42,527 bases of DNA from Nocardia exalbida NBRC 100660 (GCF_000308575.1 NZ_BAFZ01000069.1:1-42527), one strand, 5' to 3'; counted from the first letter of the stretch, positions 31,419-40,370 are shown. The notes: generated by a model from the letters alone, not told the origin. A program made the numbers and translations.

Positions 31419-31801
31419 GTTCGTCCTCCGCGCCGGACGCGGGCACTCGCACAGGCCCGCGCCTGTCCAGCGGGGCCATGGCGGGCCGGTACTACGACAC
31501 CGGCTCGACCGGCCTCACCCCGGCACCGGATTGTGTTGCGCCTGCGACCGATATCGGCCCGTCACCAGGAGACCGACCATCCGGGCATCGACGCCGCCGA
31601 ACAGCTCGGTGAGACAAGCATTCGGTTCGGTGACGTCGACGTCGATCCGGTCGAGTGCTTCGAGCGCGCCTGATCCGTGGCCGGGCAAGCTGACCAGGAT
31701 CCACGGCAGCAGGGTTCCGCACCGCGCGGTTGCTTCCGTCGGCCACGTGTCCCCACGTGCGGACGGCCCTCGCGGCGCGAATCCCTTGCGCCGTTACGGC
31801 C
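31419..31801. other. Gene-poor 383-bp stretch between the ATP-grasp gene and the HTH gene
   Basis: No confident gene. On the plus strand, in the same frame as the ATP-grasp gene, a GTG at 31533 opens a 46-codon frame ending at 31673 whose last 32 residues (HPGIDAAEQLGETSIRFGDV...) have strongly G/C third positions and look protein-like. In another frame an ATG at 31478 gives a 44-codon ORF beginning MAGRYYDTGSTG. These may be one decayed, frameshifted gene. A GCCGGT/ACCGGC hairpin is also present near 31483-31502. Confidence 0.35.
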
Positions 31802-32032
31802 CTATTGGCCCTTGCGGCGATTGGCTCCGCCCCGGCTGCGGAGCTGCACATGCGACTCCACCAGCACATTGTGGATGAAGCCGTAGGAGCGGCCGGTGGA
31901 CCGCGCCAGCGACCGGATGCTCGCACCCGCCTCGTACTGTTTCTTCAGCTGGGTTTGTAGGCGATCGCGGGACTTCCCGGTGACGCGTGTGCCCTTACCC
32001 AATGTGGCCTTGCTTTGTGGCCTGTCGCTCAT
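31802..32032 (-). CDS. Small helix-turn-helix protein (Rv1473A-like)
   Basis: A 76-aa basic protein with a helix-turn-helix LKKQYEAGASIRSLARSTGRSYGFIHNVLVESHVQLRSRGG, flanked by Lys/Arg-rich ends. Such small HTH proteins are highly conserved in actinobacteria, and M. tuberculosis Rv1473A has the same position next to the ABC-F gene. The role is unproven; DNA binding is expected. ATG at 32032 starts MSDRPQSKATLGKGTRVTG. It lies on the same strand as the ABC-F gene, 81 bp downstream of its stop, and is convergent with the ATP-grasp gene. Confidence 0.85.
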   Translation of the reverse strand: MSDRPQSKATLGKGTRVTGKSRDRLQTQLKKQYEAGASIRSLARSTGRSYGFIHNVLVESHVQLRSRGGANRRKGQ

Positions 32033-32113
32033 GGCTTCCTCCGAGTCGCCGAGCAGCGTCTTTCCAGGCTAAGCACTCAGGAGGCCATGATCAACGGGTT
32101 CCTGTGATGAAAC

Positions 32114-33745
32114 TCACGCGAGCTGAATAAGTTCCAGATATTCGGCCGACCAATGGTCTTCTGTCCCGTCCGGGAGCAGGATCACGCGTTCCGGAGACAA
32201 CGCCTCCGCTGCGCCCGGGTCGTGGGTCACCAGCACCACAGCGCCCGCGTAGGTGCGCAGGGCGTCGAGCACCTGCTCGCGCGACACCGGGTCGAGGTTG
32301 TTCGTCGGCTCGTCCAGCAGCAGCACGTTCGCCGCCGAGGAGACCAGACCGGCCAGCGCGAGACGGGTCTTCTCACCGCCCGAGAGGGTGCCCGCGGGCT
32401 GGTCGAGCTGCGGACCGGAGAACATGAACGCGCCGAGCAGGCCACGCAGATCCTGCTCGCCCGCGTCGGGAGCGGCGTGGCGGATGTTCTCCCACACGGT
32501 GGCGTTGTCGTCCAGGGTGTCGTGTTCCTGGGCGAAATATCCGATCTTCAGCCCGTGGCCCGGCACCAAACCGCCCGCCGTGGGCTGCTCGACTCCGGCC
32601 AGCAGGCGCAGCAGCGTCGTCTTACCCGCGCCGTTGAGCCCGAGGACCACCACCCGGCTGCCGCGGTCGATCGCCAGGTCGACGCCGGTGAAGATCTCCA
32701 GCGAGCCGTAGACCTTGGTCAGGTTCTCGGCCATCAGCGGCGTCTTGCCGCAAGCCGCTGGCTCGGGGAACTTGATCCGGGCGACCTTGTCGGCGACGCG
32801 TACGTCGTCGAGTTCGGCCAGCAGGCGATCGGCGCGCTTGGCCATGTTCTGCGCCGCAGTCGCTTTCGTGGCCTTGGCGCCCAGTTTGGCCGCCTGGGCG
32901 CGCAGCGCGCTCGCCTTCTTCTCGGCATTCGCGCGTTCACGGCGCCTGCGCTGCTCGTCGGTGGCGCGTGCGTCCAGGTACTTCTTCCAGCTCATGTTGT
33001 AGACGTCGGCCTCGCCGCGCACCGCGTCCAGGAACCACACCTTGTTCACCACGTCGGCGAGCAGTTCCACGTCGTGACTGATGACGATCAGGCCACCGTC
33101 GTGATTCTGCAGGAAGCCACGCAGCCAGGTGATCGAGTCGGCGTCGAGGTGGTTGGTCGGCTCGTCCAGCAGCAGGATGGTGTCCGAGCGCCCGCCGCTG
33201 CCGTCGGAAGCGGCGAACAGGATGCGCGCCAATTCGATTCGGCGCCGTTGACCACCGGACAGGGTGCGCAACGACTGACCGAGCACCCGGTCGGGCAGAC
33301 CGAGGCTGTGGCAGATGCGCGCCGCCTCGCTCTCGGCGACGTAGCCGCCGAGCGCAGAGAAACGTTCCTCGAGCCGCCCGTACTTGCGGACCGCCTTCTC
33401 GCGTTCCTTGTCGTCGGCGACCTCGGCCATCAGCGCCTGCTGCTTCTCCATCTCACGGATCAGCGTGTCCAGGCCGCGCGCGGACAGCACCCGGTCGCGG
33501 GCCAGCACGTCCAGGTTGCCCTCGCGCGGGTCCTGCGGCAGGTAACCGATGTCGCTGGAGCGAAGAATCTTCCCGGCGTACGGCTCGCCCTCGCCGGCCA
33601 GGATGCGCAGCGTGGTGGTCTTACCCGCGCCGTTGCGTCCGACCAGCCCGATCCGGTCGCCCGCCTGTACCCGTAGCGCCGGTCCGGGAGCGGACAGCAG
33701 GGTGCGGACTCCGGCCCGGACCTCCAGGTCGGTCGCGGTGATCAC
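32114..33745 (-). CDS. ABC-F family ATPase (Rv1473-like)
   Basis: A 543-aa protein with two ABC ATPase domains in tandem and no membrane segment. Domain 1: Walker A GLVGRNGAGKTT, signature LSGGQRRRIELAR, Walker B ILLLDEPTNHLD. A Lys/Arg/Ala-rich linker follows (RRRRERANAEKKASALRAQAAKLG). Domain 2: GLNGAGKTTLLRLL, LSGGEKTRLALAG, LLLDEPTNNLD. This is the ABC-F class, which acts on the ribosome in translation control or in antibiotic protection; which of these applies is not clear. GTG at 33745 is chosen because AAGGAG lies 6 nt upstream; an extended frame reaches 33808. Synteny matches Rv1473, which has been linked to macrolide tolerance. Confidence 0.93.
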   Translation of the reverse strand: MITATDLEVRAGVRTLLSAPGPALRVQAGDRIGLVGRNGAGKTTTLRILAGEGEPYAGKILRSSDIGYLPQDPREGNLDVLARDRVLSARGLDTLIREMEKQQALMAEVADDKEREKAVRKYGRLEERFSALGGYVAESEAARICHSLGLPDRVLGQSLRTLSGGQRRRIELARILFAASDGSGGRSDTILLLDEPTNHLDADSITWLRGFLQNHDGGLIVISHDVELLADVVNKVWFLDAVRGEADVYNMSWKKYLDARATDEQRRRRERANAEKKASALRAQAAKLGAKATKATAAQNMAKRADRLLAELDDVRVADKVARIKFPEPAACGKTPLMAENLTKVYGSLEIFTGVDLAIDRGSRVVVLGLNGAGKTTLLRLLAGVEQPTAGGLVPGHGLKIGYFAQEHDTLDDNATVWENIRHAAPDAGEQDLRGLLGAFMFSGPQLDQPAGTLSGGEKTRLALAGLVSSAANVLLLDEPTNNLDPVSREQVLDALRTYAGAVVLVTHDPGAAEALSPERVILLPDGTEDHWSAEYLELIQLA

Positions 33746-33912
33746 AAACTTCTCCTTGCGGATCGTGGGGCTGGGCGCGTGCTCGACTGTGCGACCCGAC
33801 GCGCACAAGAACCACCGATTTTACCCGGGCCGCGGGGTGCTCCCCCATACCAGCACCCCGCATGTGACGGCGGTAACGGCTCGGGCGATCGGCTGCGCTA
33901 CGGTGCGATGCC

Positions 33913-34677
33913 ATGAGTACCGATCTGTTGGGCAAGAGCGCTCTGGTCACAGGAGCCAGCCGGGGCATCGGCAAGGCGGTCGCGGCGGAGCTGCTCGGCC
34001 GCGGCGCGAACGTGCTGATCACCGCGCGGAAGAAGGAGCCGCTGGAGGAGGCCGCCGCGGAGCTGCGCGAGCTGGGCCACCAGGGTCAGGTCGTGGCATT
34101 GGCGGGCAACTCGGGCGTCGCCGAGGATCGGGCGGCCGCGGTCGAGCGCGCGGTCACGGAGTTCGGTTCGCTGGACGTCCTGATCAACAACACCGGCATC
34201 AACCCGGTCTACGGCTCCCTGATGGAGGCCGACCTGGACGCCGTGCGGAAGATCTTCGACGTGAACGTGGTCGCGGCGCTCGGCTACATCCAGGAGGCGT
34301 ACCGGGCGTGGATGCGCGATCACGGCGGCGCCGTGGTCAACGTGGCCAGCGTCGCGGGCATCCGCTCTACCGGTGTGATCGCCGCCTACGGTGCGTCCAA
34401 GTCCGCGCTGATCCATCTCACCGGGGAACTCGCCTGGCAGCTCGGGCCGAAGATCCGGGTGAACGCGGTCGCGCCGGGCGTGATCAAGACGAAATTCGCC
34501 GACGCGCTGTACTCGTCGGACGAAGAGCGCGCCGCGAGCGTGTACCCGATGAAGCGACTGGGCAGTCCTGAGGACGTGGCGCGCTTGATCGGCTTCCTGG
34601 TCTCCGACGAGGCGGCCTGGATCACCGGCGAGACGGTGCGCGTGGACGGTGGACTGCTCTCCACCGGCGGGATCTGA
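33913..34677 (+). CDS. SDR family oxidoreductase (FabG-like)
   Basis: A 254-aa classical SDR: cofactor motif TGASRGIGKAV near residue 14, NNTG in place of NNAG (VLINNTGINPVYG), catalytic Ser in VNVASVAG, the YGASK Tyr/Lys pair, and PGVIKTKFADALY, ending in GGLLSTGGI. It probably reduces a 3-oxoacyl or ketone substrate with NADP(H), since an Arg follows the Gly-rich loop in this type; the substrate is unknown. Divergent from the ABC-F gene (167 bp between) and convergent with the next gene. ATG at 33913 starts MSTDLLGKSALVTG. Confidence 0.9.
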   Translation: MSTDLLGKSALVTGASRGIGKAVAAELLGRGANVLITARKKEPLEEAAAELRELGHQGQVVALAGNSGVAEDRAAAVERAVTEFGSLDVLINNTGINPVYGSLMEADLDAVRKIFDVNVVAALGYIQEAYRAWMRDHGGAVVNVASVAGIRSTGVIAAYGASKSALIHLTGELAWQLGPKIRVNAVAPGVIKTKFADALYSSDEERAASVYPMKRLGSPEDVARLIGFLVSDEAAWITGETVRVDGGLLSTGGI

Positions 34678-34716
34678 CCCCAGGCGGGACGGCCGTCCGC
34701 ATCGGGCCGCCCTGCG

Positions 34717-35517
34717 CTACCGGAAGGCCAGTGCGCCGACCGTGTCGGCATGCCGGTAGCGCAGGTACCTCTCGACGGTCGCGGGGTCGACCGCGCCGGT
34801 GGCCGTCGCCAGCGTCACCACCACGAATTCCTTCTCGCTGCCGTCCTTCCACTTGCCGGTGGCGTAGCCCTTGATGTAGCTGCCGGGACGCAGGGTGAGG
34901 TCCGCGTCGGTGAACCGATCCTTGGCCGCGGCGGCCCGGCTCCGGTCGGCCATGCCGAGGACGAACTGGGTGAGCATGAGCGCGCCGCCTTCGGCGCGAT
35001 ACACCAGCTCCGCCGCGTAGCCGCAGCCGAGGCTCGTGAGCTTGCCCGCCACCTCGATGGGGTGGCAGTCGGCGTGGTCACGGCCGTCGACCCAGTCGGC
35101 GTGCAACTCGACGCGATCGAACCGGAAATCCCAGTCCTTCGCGAATTCGGTATAGCTCAGCCTGCCCGGCGAAGGGTGCGTACCGCCCGGCGCGGGAGCC
35201 GCGGGCCGCGGGCTGGTGACGCCACCCGCGCGGGTGGTCGCCTCGGCGGACGTGGCGGCCTGCGCGTGACCCTGTACGCGCGAATTCGCCGATACGCCGA
35301 TACCGACCGCCCCCAGCACGGCGACCGCGACGACCGCCAGCGCGAGGATCACGCCGGTTCGGCGCTCGGGCGCGGGCGGTTGCGGCGGCGTCTCCCATGC
35401 CTGCATCGGGTACGCGCTCGGCGGGGACATGCTTCCCCAGTCCGGCGCTTGCCGCGCCTGGTCCGATTTCCCGTAGTCCCCTTCGCCGCCGAATCCGGAA
35501 CCGGACGGGTAGGTCAT
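34717..35517 (-). CDS. Membrane-anchored extracytoplasmic protein, unknown function
   Basis: A 266-aa protein. The first 55 residues are Gly/Ser/Pro-rich and disordered (MTYPSGSGFGGEGDYG...). One transmembrane helix follows (about 57-79, GVILALAVVAVAVLGAVGIGV), then a Ser/Thr/Pro-rich linker and a C-terminal domain of about 140 residues (YTEFAKDWDFRFDRVELHADWVDGRDHADCHPIEV...). That domain has one Cys pair (DCHP, LGCGY) likely to form a disulfide outside the membrane. ATG at 35517 has GGAGGG 8 nt upstream; a GTG at 35532 would use that box as coding sequence and is less likely. The layout is common in Nocardia lipid-envelope proteins, but I cannot name a family. It lies 102 bp downstream of the MMPL gene on the same strand. 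Confidence 0.78.
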   Translation of the reverse strand: MTYPSGSGFGGEGDYGKSDQARQAPDWGSMSPPSAYPMQAWETPPQPPAPERRTGVILALAVVAVAVLGAVGIGVSANSRVQGHAQAATSAEATTRAGGVTSPRPAAPAPGGTHPSPGRLSYTEFAKDWDFRFDRVELHADWVDGRDHADCHPIEVAGKLTSLGCGYAAELVYRAEGGALMLTQFVLGMADRSRAAAAKDRFTDADLTLRPGSYIKGYATGKWKDGSEKEFVVVTLATATGAVDPATVERYLRYRHADTVGALAFR

Positions 35518-35619
35518 CGGGTCGCCCTCCACACTTTCGGCAGCCGTCCCACCCCGTGTGGGCCTCCCCGGCGCTGCCCGAGAGACCCTACCCGATCGGG
35601 CGCGTTCGGTCGCCGTGGC

Positions 35620-37830
35620 TCAGAGCCGCGCGGGCTGGAGCCAGTCCTCCCGACCCGCGACCGCCGCAGCGGCAGGCCCCTCTTCGATGCCGAACCGCCG
35701 GTGCAGTTTGCCCAGCGGACCGGGCGCGTACCAGTTCCAGTGGCCGAGCAGTTCCATCGCGGCGGGCAGCAGGAAGCCGCGCACCAGGGTCGCGTCCACC
35801 AGGACGGCCAGCGGGAGGCCGATGCCGAACGCCTTCATGAAGGTGATGTCGGAGGCGAGGAAACCGAGGAAGACCAGCGAGATCAGCACCGCGGCGGCGG
35901 TGACGATCCGGCCGATCCGCTCCAGGCCGGAAGTGACGGCCAGTGCGTTGGACCTGGTGCGCTGGTATTCCTCCCGGATGCGCGCCAGCAGGAACACCTG
36001 GTAGTCCATGGCGAGGCCGAACGCCACGCCGAACAGCATGACCGGAACCGTGGGCGGCAGATCGCCGGTGACGGTGAATCCGAGCAGACCCGACAGGTGC
36101 CCGTCCTGGAAGATCCAGACCAGCGCACCGAAGGTGGCCGTCAGGCTCAGGAAGCTGAGCACCACCGCCAGCAGCGGCAGCACGACGCTTCCGGTCAGCA
36201 GGAACAGCACCACCACCATGATCAGCACGACGAAGGCCAGCGCGTACGGCAGCGCCGAGACCACCGCGCCGATCGCGTCCGCGTTGGCCGCGGCAACGCC
36301 GCCGACCAGCACCTCCGAGGCGGCGGGCGTCGCGCGCACGTCGTCGGCGATCCGGTCGAGCACCGTGGGGTCGGTGGTGTCCGGGATCAGCGAGAGATAG
36401 GCGGCGTTCTCGGCGCGGAAACCGTCGTGGGCGGCGGTGGGCGCGGCGAGCAGACCGCCGTGGCTGTAGCTGCCGGTGGCGGTGTCGACCCGGCGGACGT
36501 TCTCGATCTCCGACAGTTCCCTGGCGTAAGCGTCCAATCCGGCGGCGCTGTAGGCGCTTTCGGGCAGCACCGCGAACAACCCGTTCTGTTCGGTGGCCGC
36601 GAAGTCCCGCTGGATGATCTCGGTGACCTGGCGGTTGTTCATCGACTCCGGCAGGGAGCGTTCGTCGGGGAAGCCGAGCTGCACACCGAGGAACGGCGCG
36701 CCCAGCACGAGCAGCAGGGCGGTCACCGCGAGCCCGATGGGCACGGGTCGCATCATCACGAACCGCGCCAGGCGGTGCCAGGCTCCCTCGCCGGGCGCGG
36801 GACGGGCGGCGCGCAGGAACCACCACAACTGGCCGCTGTCGATCTTGGCGCCGAGCAGGAACAGGATCGCGGGCAGCACGGTCAGCGACACCGTCGCGGC
36901 GATCACCGCGACGGCCAGACCCGCGTAACCCATCGACCGCACGGCCAGCAACGGGAAGAACAGCAGGCCCGACAAGGCGACAGCGACGGTGACGGCCGAG
37001 AACAAGACGGTCCGGCCGGCCGAGCGCATGGTCGCGGCCACCGCGGCACCGGGCTGCTGACCGGCCACCAGTTCGTCGCGGTAGCGGCTGATCATCAGCA
37101 GGCTGTAGTCGATCGCCAGACCGAGGCCGAGCAGCGTGGCGACGTTGGTCGCGGTCGCCGCGAGGTCGGTGACGCTCGCGATCAGCCACAGCGCGCCCAT
37201 CGTGATCATCACCGTGATCATCGCGACCACCAGCGGCAGGCTGGCCGCGACCAGACCGCCGAACACCAGCAGCAGTGCGATCAGCGTGATCGGGAAAGCG
37301 ATCGATTCGCCGAGCACGACGTCTTTCTCGCTCTGCTGCACCGTCTCGTGCAGCAGCATCGCGTAGCCGCCGACCCGTACGTCGAGCGGGCCGTGGGCGC
37401 CGCCGAAGCGGTCGGCCAGCTCACCCACCCGCTGGTCGACCTCGGCTTCCTCGCCGAGGATGCTGGCCACGATCAGCCCTTTGGTGCCGTCGGTGCTGCG
37501 CAGCGCGGGCGATTTGTCGGTCCAGTACGACGTGACGCCCGCGACGCCGGACACCGACTTCAGCTCGGTGACCAGATTGGTCGCCGCGGTGGCCGCGGCG
37601 TCGTCGTCCACCGACCGGCGAGTCTGCACCAGCAGCACGAAATTCGGGGTGGCCTGGCCGAAGGTATCGCGCAGCACCGCCGTCGCCCGGCTCGACTCGC
37701 TACCGGGGTCGATGTACCCGCCGCCCTGCACCTTGTCGAACAGCGTCGCGCTCAGCGTGCCCATCGCCAGTGCGAGCACCACGAACACGGCGAGGATCCA
37801 CCGGCTGCGCCGCCTGGTCAGTTCGAACAC
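35620..37830 (-). CDS. MMPL family transporter (RND superfamily)
   Basis: A 736-aa protein with two similar halves, each with one helix, a large extracytoplasmic loop and five helices, giving about 12 transmembrane segments. Recognisable parts include the VLRDTFGQATPNFVLLVQT loop, the central GLGLAIDYSLLMISRYRDEL motif with its Asp-Tyr proton-relay pair, and FGVAFGLAMDYQVFLLARIREEY in the second half. MMPL proteins use the proton gradient to export lipids or siderophores to the mycolata envelope. GTG at 37830 (VFELTRRRSRW) has AGGGG 8 nt upstream; a much longer open frame upstream is non-coding and includes a pseudogene fragment. The substrate is unknown. Confidence 0.92.
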   Translation of the reverse strand: MFELTRRRSRWILAVFVVLALAMGTLSATLFDKVQGGGYIDPGSESSRATAVLRDTFGQATPNFVLLVQTRRSVDDDAAATAATNLVTELKSVSGVAGVTSYWTDKSPALRSTDGTKGLIVASILGEEAEVDQRVGELADRFGGAHGPLDVRVGGYAMLLHETVQQSEKDVVLGESIAFPITLIALLLVFGGLVAASLPLVVAMITVMITMGALWLIASVTDLAATATNVATLLGLGLAIDYSLLMISRYRDELVAGQQPGAAVAATMRSAGRTVLFSAVTVAVALSGLLFFPLLAVRSMGYAGLAVAVIAATVSLTVLPAILFLLGAKIDSGQLWWFLRAARPAPGEGAWHRLARFVMMRPVPIGLAVTALLLVLGAPFLGVQLGFPDERSLPESMNNRQVTEIIQRDFAATEQNGLFAVLPESAYSAAGLDAYARELSEIENVRRVDTATGSYSHGGLLAAPTAAHDGFRAENAAYLSLIPDTTDPTVLDRIADDVRATPAASEVLVGGVAAANADAIGAVVSALPYALAFVVLIMVVVLFLLTGSVVLPLLAVVLSFLSLTATFGALVWIFQDGHLSGLLGFTVTGDLPPTVPVMLFGVAFGLAMDYQVFLLARIREEYQRTRSNALAVTSGLERIGRIVTAAAVLISLVFLGFLASDITFMKAFGIGLPLAVLVDATLVRGFLLPAAMELLGHWNWYAPGPLGKLHRRFGIEEGPAAAAVAGREDWLQPARL

Positions 37831-38094
37831 TGCGTCTACCCCTAACTCGTTCCGGTCCAACCGCTTTCGCTCTGCGAGCTCCAGCGGTCGCCGGTCGGCA
37901 ACCTGCCGGCGCGCCATCCGCGGCGCACCGGTGCGCCGACACCGCGCACTCGGCACCGGGGCCGGGTGCGTGCGCCAGCGCCCCGGCATCCTAGCAACGC
38001 GCGACAAACTACGGTGAGCGCGAACACATTCCGTCGGCGCGAGTCGCTGCTGTACGCTGCGCAGCCGGATCGCCGCGACGGTGTTCGCGAAGAA

Positions 38095-38169
38095 TTCCGC
38101 CGCGCGCCGGACCTCGAGCCAGTACAGCCCTGAGATCGCCGCCGCCCCACCAGCAGCGTCCCGGTGATC
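38095..38169 (-). pseudogene. Frameshifted fragment of the Rv1476-family gene
   Basis: These 75 bases are almost identical to 23098-23175, the part of the DUF6676 gene that encodes its C-terminal membrane helix (GLYWLKVRR), in the same orientation. I count a few substitutions and one 4-base deletion, which breaks the frame. Similarity stops abruptly on both sides. It is therefore a partial duplicate, lying in the 457-bp space (37831-38287) between the MMPL and lycopene-cyclase-like genes. The rest of that space holds no gene that I can support. Confidence 0.75.
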
Positions 38170-38287
38170 CCTCACGAGATCCGCCCGAAGCGAGTTCGAC
38201 GCGGTGGCCGCACCCTTGTCGAGCGAGCGGATGAGAGGCTCGGACCATGCATCGCATCGCAGCCCCGCGAATCCGAACGGCCGGGAA

Positions 38288-39388
38288 GTGAGGCCCGACT
38301 TGGTCGTGTGCGGCCTCGGCCCCGCCGGTCGTGCCCTCGCACACCGCGCCGTAGCGCGCGGGCTCACGGTCACCGTGCTGGATCCCGCGCCGGAGCGCAG
38401 GTGGACCGCGACGTACGCGGCGTGGGCCGACGAACTGCCGGATTGGCTGGCGCCGGAGGTCGTCGCGGCGACGGTGTCCCAGCCGCTGGCCTGGGGAACG
38501 CGCGCGCATCGGCTGGACCGCCCGTACGTCGTGCTGGACACCGCGCGGTTGCAGGCCTCGCTGCACCTGTCCGATGCATATGTCGTCGCCGACCGCGCGG
38601 TCGACATCGCTCCCGAACGCGTCACCACGGCCTCCGGCGCGACGATCACCGGCGGCAGGGTGATCGACGCGCGCGGACTCGCCCGCTCCCCCGCACGAGC
38701 CGAGCAGACCGCCTACGGCGTCATCGTGGACGCCGGACGCTGCGCTGGTCTCGACCCGCTGTTCATGGACTGGCGGCCGGACAACGGCGCCGCCCCCGGC
38801 ACGCCGCCTTCGTTCCTCTACGCCGTCCCGCTGGACGACGAGCGGATGCTGCTCGAGGAGACCTGCCTGGCCGGCCGCCCCGCGTTGACGGGCGCGCAAC
38901 TGCGCGCCCGTTTGCGCCACCGGCTCGGCGCGCGGGGCATCCGGCTCACCGGTGACGAGCCCGTGGAGCACGTCCGGTTTCCCGTCCAGGGAGGCCGTCC
39001 GGGGCCGCGCGGGTTCGGGGCGGCGGGCGGCTTCCTGCACCCGGCGACCGGTTACAGCGTCGGCGCCACGCTGGCCGCGGCCGACGCGATGGCGGCGGGG
39101 CAGAACGTGTGGCCGGCCACGGCGCGCGTCGTCCACCGGTTGCGCAGCGCCGGTCTGCGGGCGCTGCTTGCGCTGCCACCGGAGGACCTCCCGCTGTTCT
39201 TCGACACGTTCTTCACCCTGCCCCCGGCCGCACAGCGCGCGTATCTGTCCGGCCGCACGGACCTGGCGGGCACGGTCACGGCGATGAGTTCGCTCTTCGC
39301 GGCTCTGCCGGTACGGCTACGTCGGCGTGTCGCGGTTGCGACACTCGGTTTCCGGTTCGCGCGCGAGGTCGGAGGGCTTCGGCCATGA
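38288..39388 (+). CDS. Lycopene cyclase family flavoprotein
   Basis: A 366-aa FAD/NAD-binding protein of the lycopene beta/epsilon cyclase family (CrtL/CrtY type), which forms the ring ends of carotenoids. It has the Rossmann motif LVVCGLGPAGRALAHRAVARG at the start, then TYAAWADELPDWL, a characteristic second segment RPYVVLDTARLQASL, and the internal FLYAVPLDDERMLLEETCLAGRP that matches the cyclase FLY-P...LEET signature. A GAAGGFLHPATGYSVGATLAAAD segment follows. GTG at 38288 places the nucleotide motif at the N-terminus; an ATG at 38231 would add 19 residues and cannot be excluded. The stop is 7 nt before the Ku start, so the two are probably co-transcribed. No other carotenoid genes are seen nearby. 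Confidence 0.85.
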   Translation: MRPDLVVCGLGPAGRALAHRAVARGLTVTVLDPAPERRWTATYAAWADELPDWLAPEVVAATVSQPLAWGTRAHRLDRPYVVLDTARLQASLHLSDAYVVADRAVDIAPERVTTASGATITGGRVIDARGLARSPARAEQTAYGVIVDAGRCAGLDPLFMDWRPDNGAAPGTPPSFLYAVPLDDERMLLEETCLAGRPALTGAQLRARLRHRLGARGIRLTGDEPVEHVRFPVQGGRPGPRGFGAAGGFLHPATGYSVGATLAAADAMAAGQNVWPATARVVHRLRSAGLRALLALPPEDLPLFFDTFFTLPPAAQRAYLSGRTDLAGTVTAMSSLFAALPVRLRRRVAVATLGFRFAREVGGLRP

Positions 39389-39395
39389 TGGGAAC

Positions 39396-40370
39396 ATGAG
39401 ATCGATCTGGAAGGGCTCGATCGCATTCGGGCTGGTGAATGTTCCGGTGAAGGTGTACACCGCCACCGAGGACCACGACATCCGGTTCCATCAGGTGCAC
39501 GCCAAGGATGGAGGCCGGATCAAGTACGACCGCGTCTGCACCGTGTGCGGTCAATCCGTCCAGTACACCGAGATCGACAAGGCCTACGAGTCCCCGGACG
39601 GCGACAAGGTCGTCCTGAGCGACGAGGACTTCGCGAAACTGCCCGTGGCGGAGAAGCACGAGATCCCGGTGCTGCAGTTCGTGCCGTCCGAGCAGATCGA
39701 CCCGATCCTGTTCGAGAAGAGCTATTACCTGGAACCGGACTCCAGCACGCCGAAGGCCTATGTCCTGCTGGCGCGGACGCTGGAGAAGGTCGAACGCACC
39801 GCCCTGGTGAACTTCACGCTGCGGCAGAAGACCAGGCTGGCCGCGCTGCGCGTGCGCGACGGCATCCTGGTGCTGCAGACGCTGCTGTGGCCCGATGAGG
39901 TCCGTTCCGTCGACTTCGAATCCCTCGACGGGGTCGCCGACCCGCGCCCGCAGGAGATCAAGATGGCCGAGACGCTCGTCGAGGCGATGTCCGACGACTT
40001 CGATCAGGAGCAGTTCACCGACGAGTATCAGATCGAACTGAAGCGCCTGCTCGACGAGGCGATCGCCAGCGGCACCGGCAAGGTGCCCGAGCAGCCGGAA
40101 CTCGCGCCGGCCGGAATGGACGCCGAGGTGGTCGATCTGGTCGCCGCGCTGCAGCGCAGCCTGGAGGCCAGTGGACGCCGGACGGCCGGCGGCGACGGGG
40201 CAGAGGCCGAGCCGAAGAAGACCGCGAAGAAGGCCGCGACCAAGAGCGCCGGAGCCAAGAGCGGCGCGGCCAAGAGCAGCGCATCCAAAAGCACGGCCTC
40301 CAAGAGCGCGGCGAAGAAGACCCCCGCGAAGAAGGCCGCCAAGAAGGCTCCGGCTCGCAAAGGCGCCTGA
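39396..40370 (+). CDS. ku: Non-homologous end joining protein Ku
   Basis: A 324-aa bacterial Ku. The core Ku domain starts MRSIWKGSIAFGLVNVPVKVYTATEDHDIRFHQVH and includes the zinc-like CTVCG cysteine pair and RTLEKVERTALVNFTLRQKTRLAALRVRDGILVLQTLLWPDEVR. Ku homodimers thread onto DNA ends and recruit LigD. The C-terminal 70 residues are a Lys/Ala/Ser-rich tail of AKK/SKS repeats, longer than in M. tuberculosis Ku (273 aa), likely increasing DNA binding. ATG at 39396 lies 7 nt after the preceding stop. No ligD lies in the window. Confidence 0.96.
   Translation: MRSIWKGSIAFGLVNVPVKVYTATEDHDIRFHQVHAKDGGRIKYDRVCTVCGQSVQYTEIDKAYESPDGDKVVLSDEDFAKLPVAEKHEIPVLQFVPSEQIDPILFEKSYYLEPDSSTPKAYVLLARTLEKVERTALVNFTLRQKTRLAALRVRDGILVLQTLLWPDEVRSVDFESLDGVADPRPQEIKMAETLVEAMSDDFDQEQFTDEYQIELKRLLDEAIASGTGKVPEQPELAPAGMDAEVVDLVAALQRSLEASGRRTAGGDGAEAEPKKTAKKAATKSAGAKSGAAKSSASKSTASKSAAKKTPAKKAAKKAPARKGA

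Noticed and set aside
34750..37845. 1031-codon plus-strand frame opposite the MMPL gene
   Set aside because: Gln/His/Arg/Gly-rich translation typical of antisense to a GC-rich membrane-protein gene.
37831..38649. N-terminal extension of the MMPL frame
   Set aside because: It runs through a pseudogene fragment and antisense to the cyclase gene. The GTG at 37830 has a ribosome binding site and begins at a typical MMPL N-terminus.
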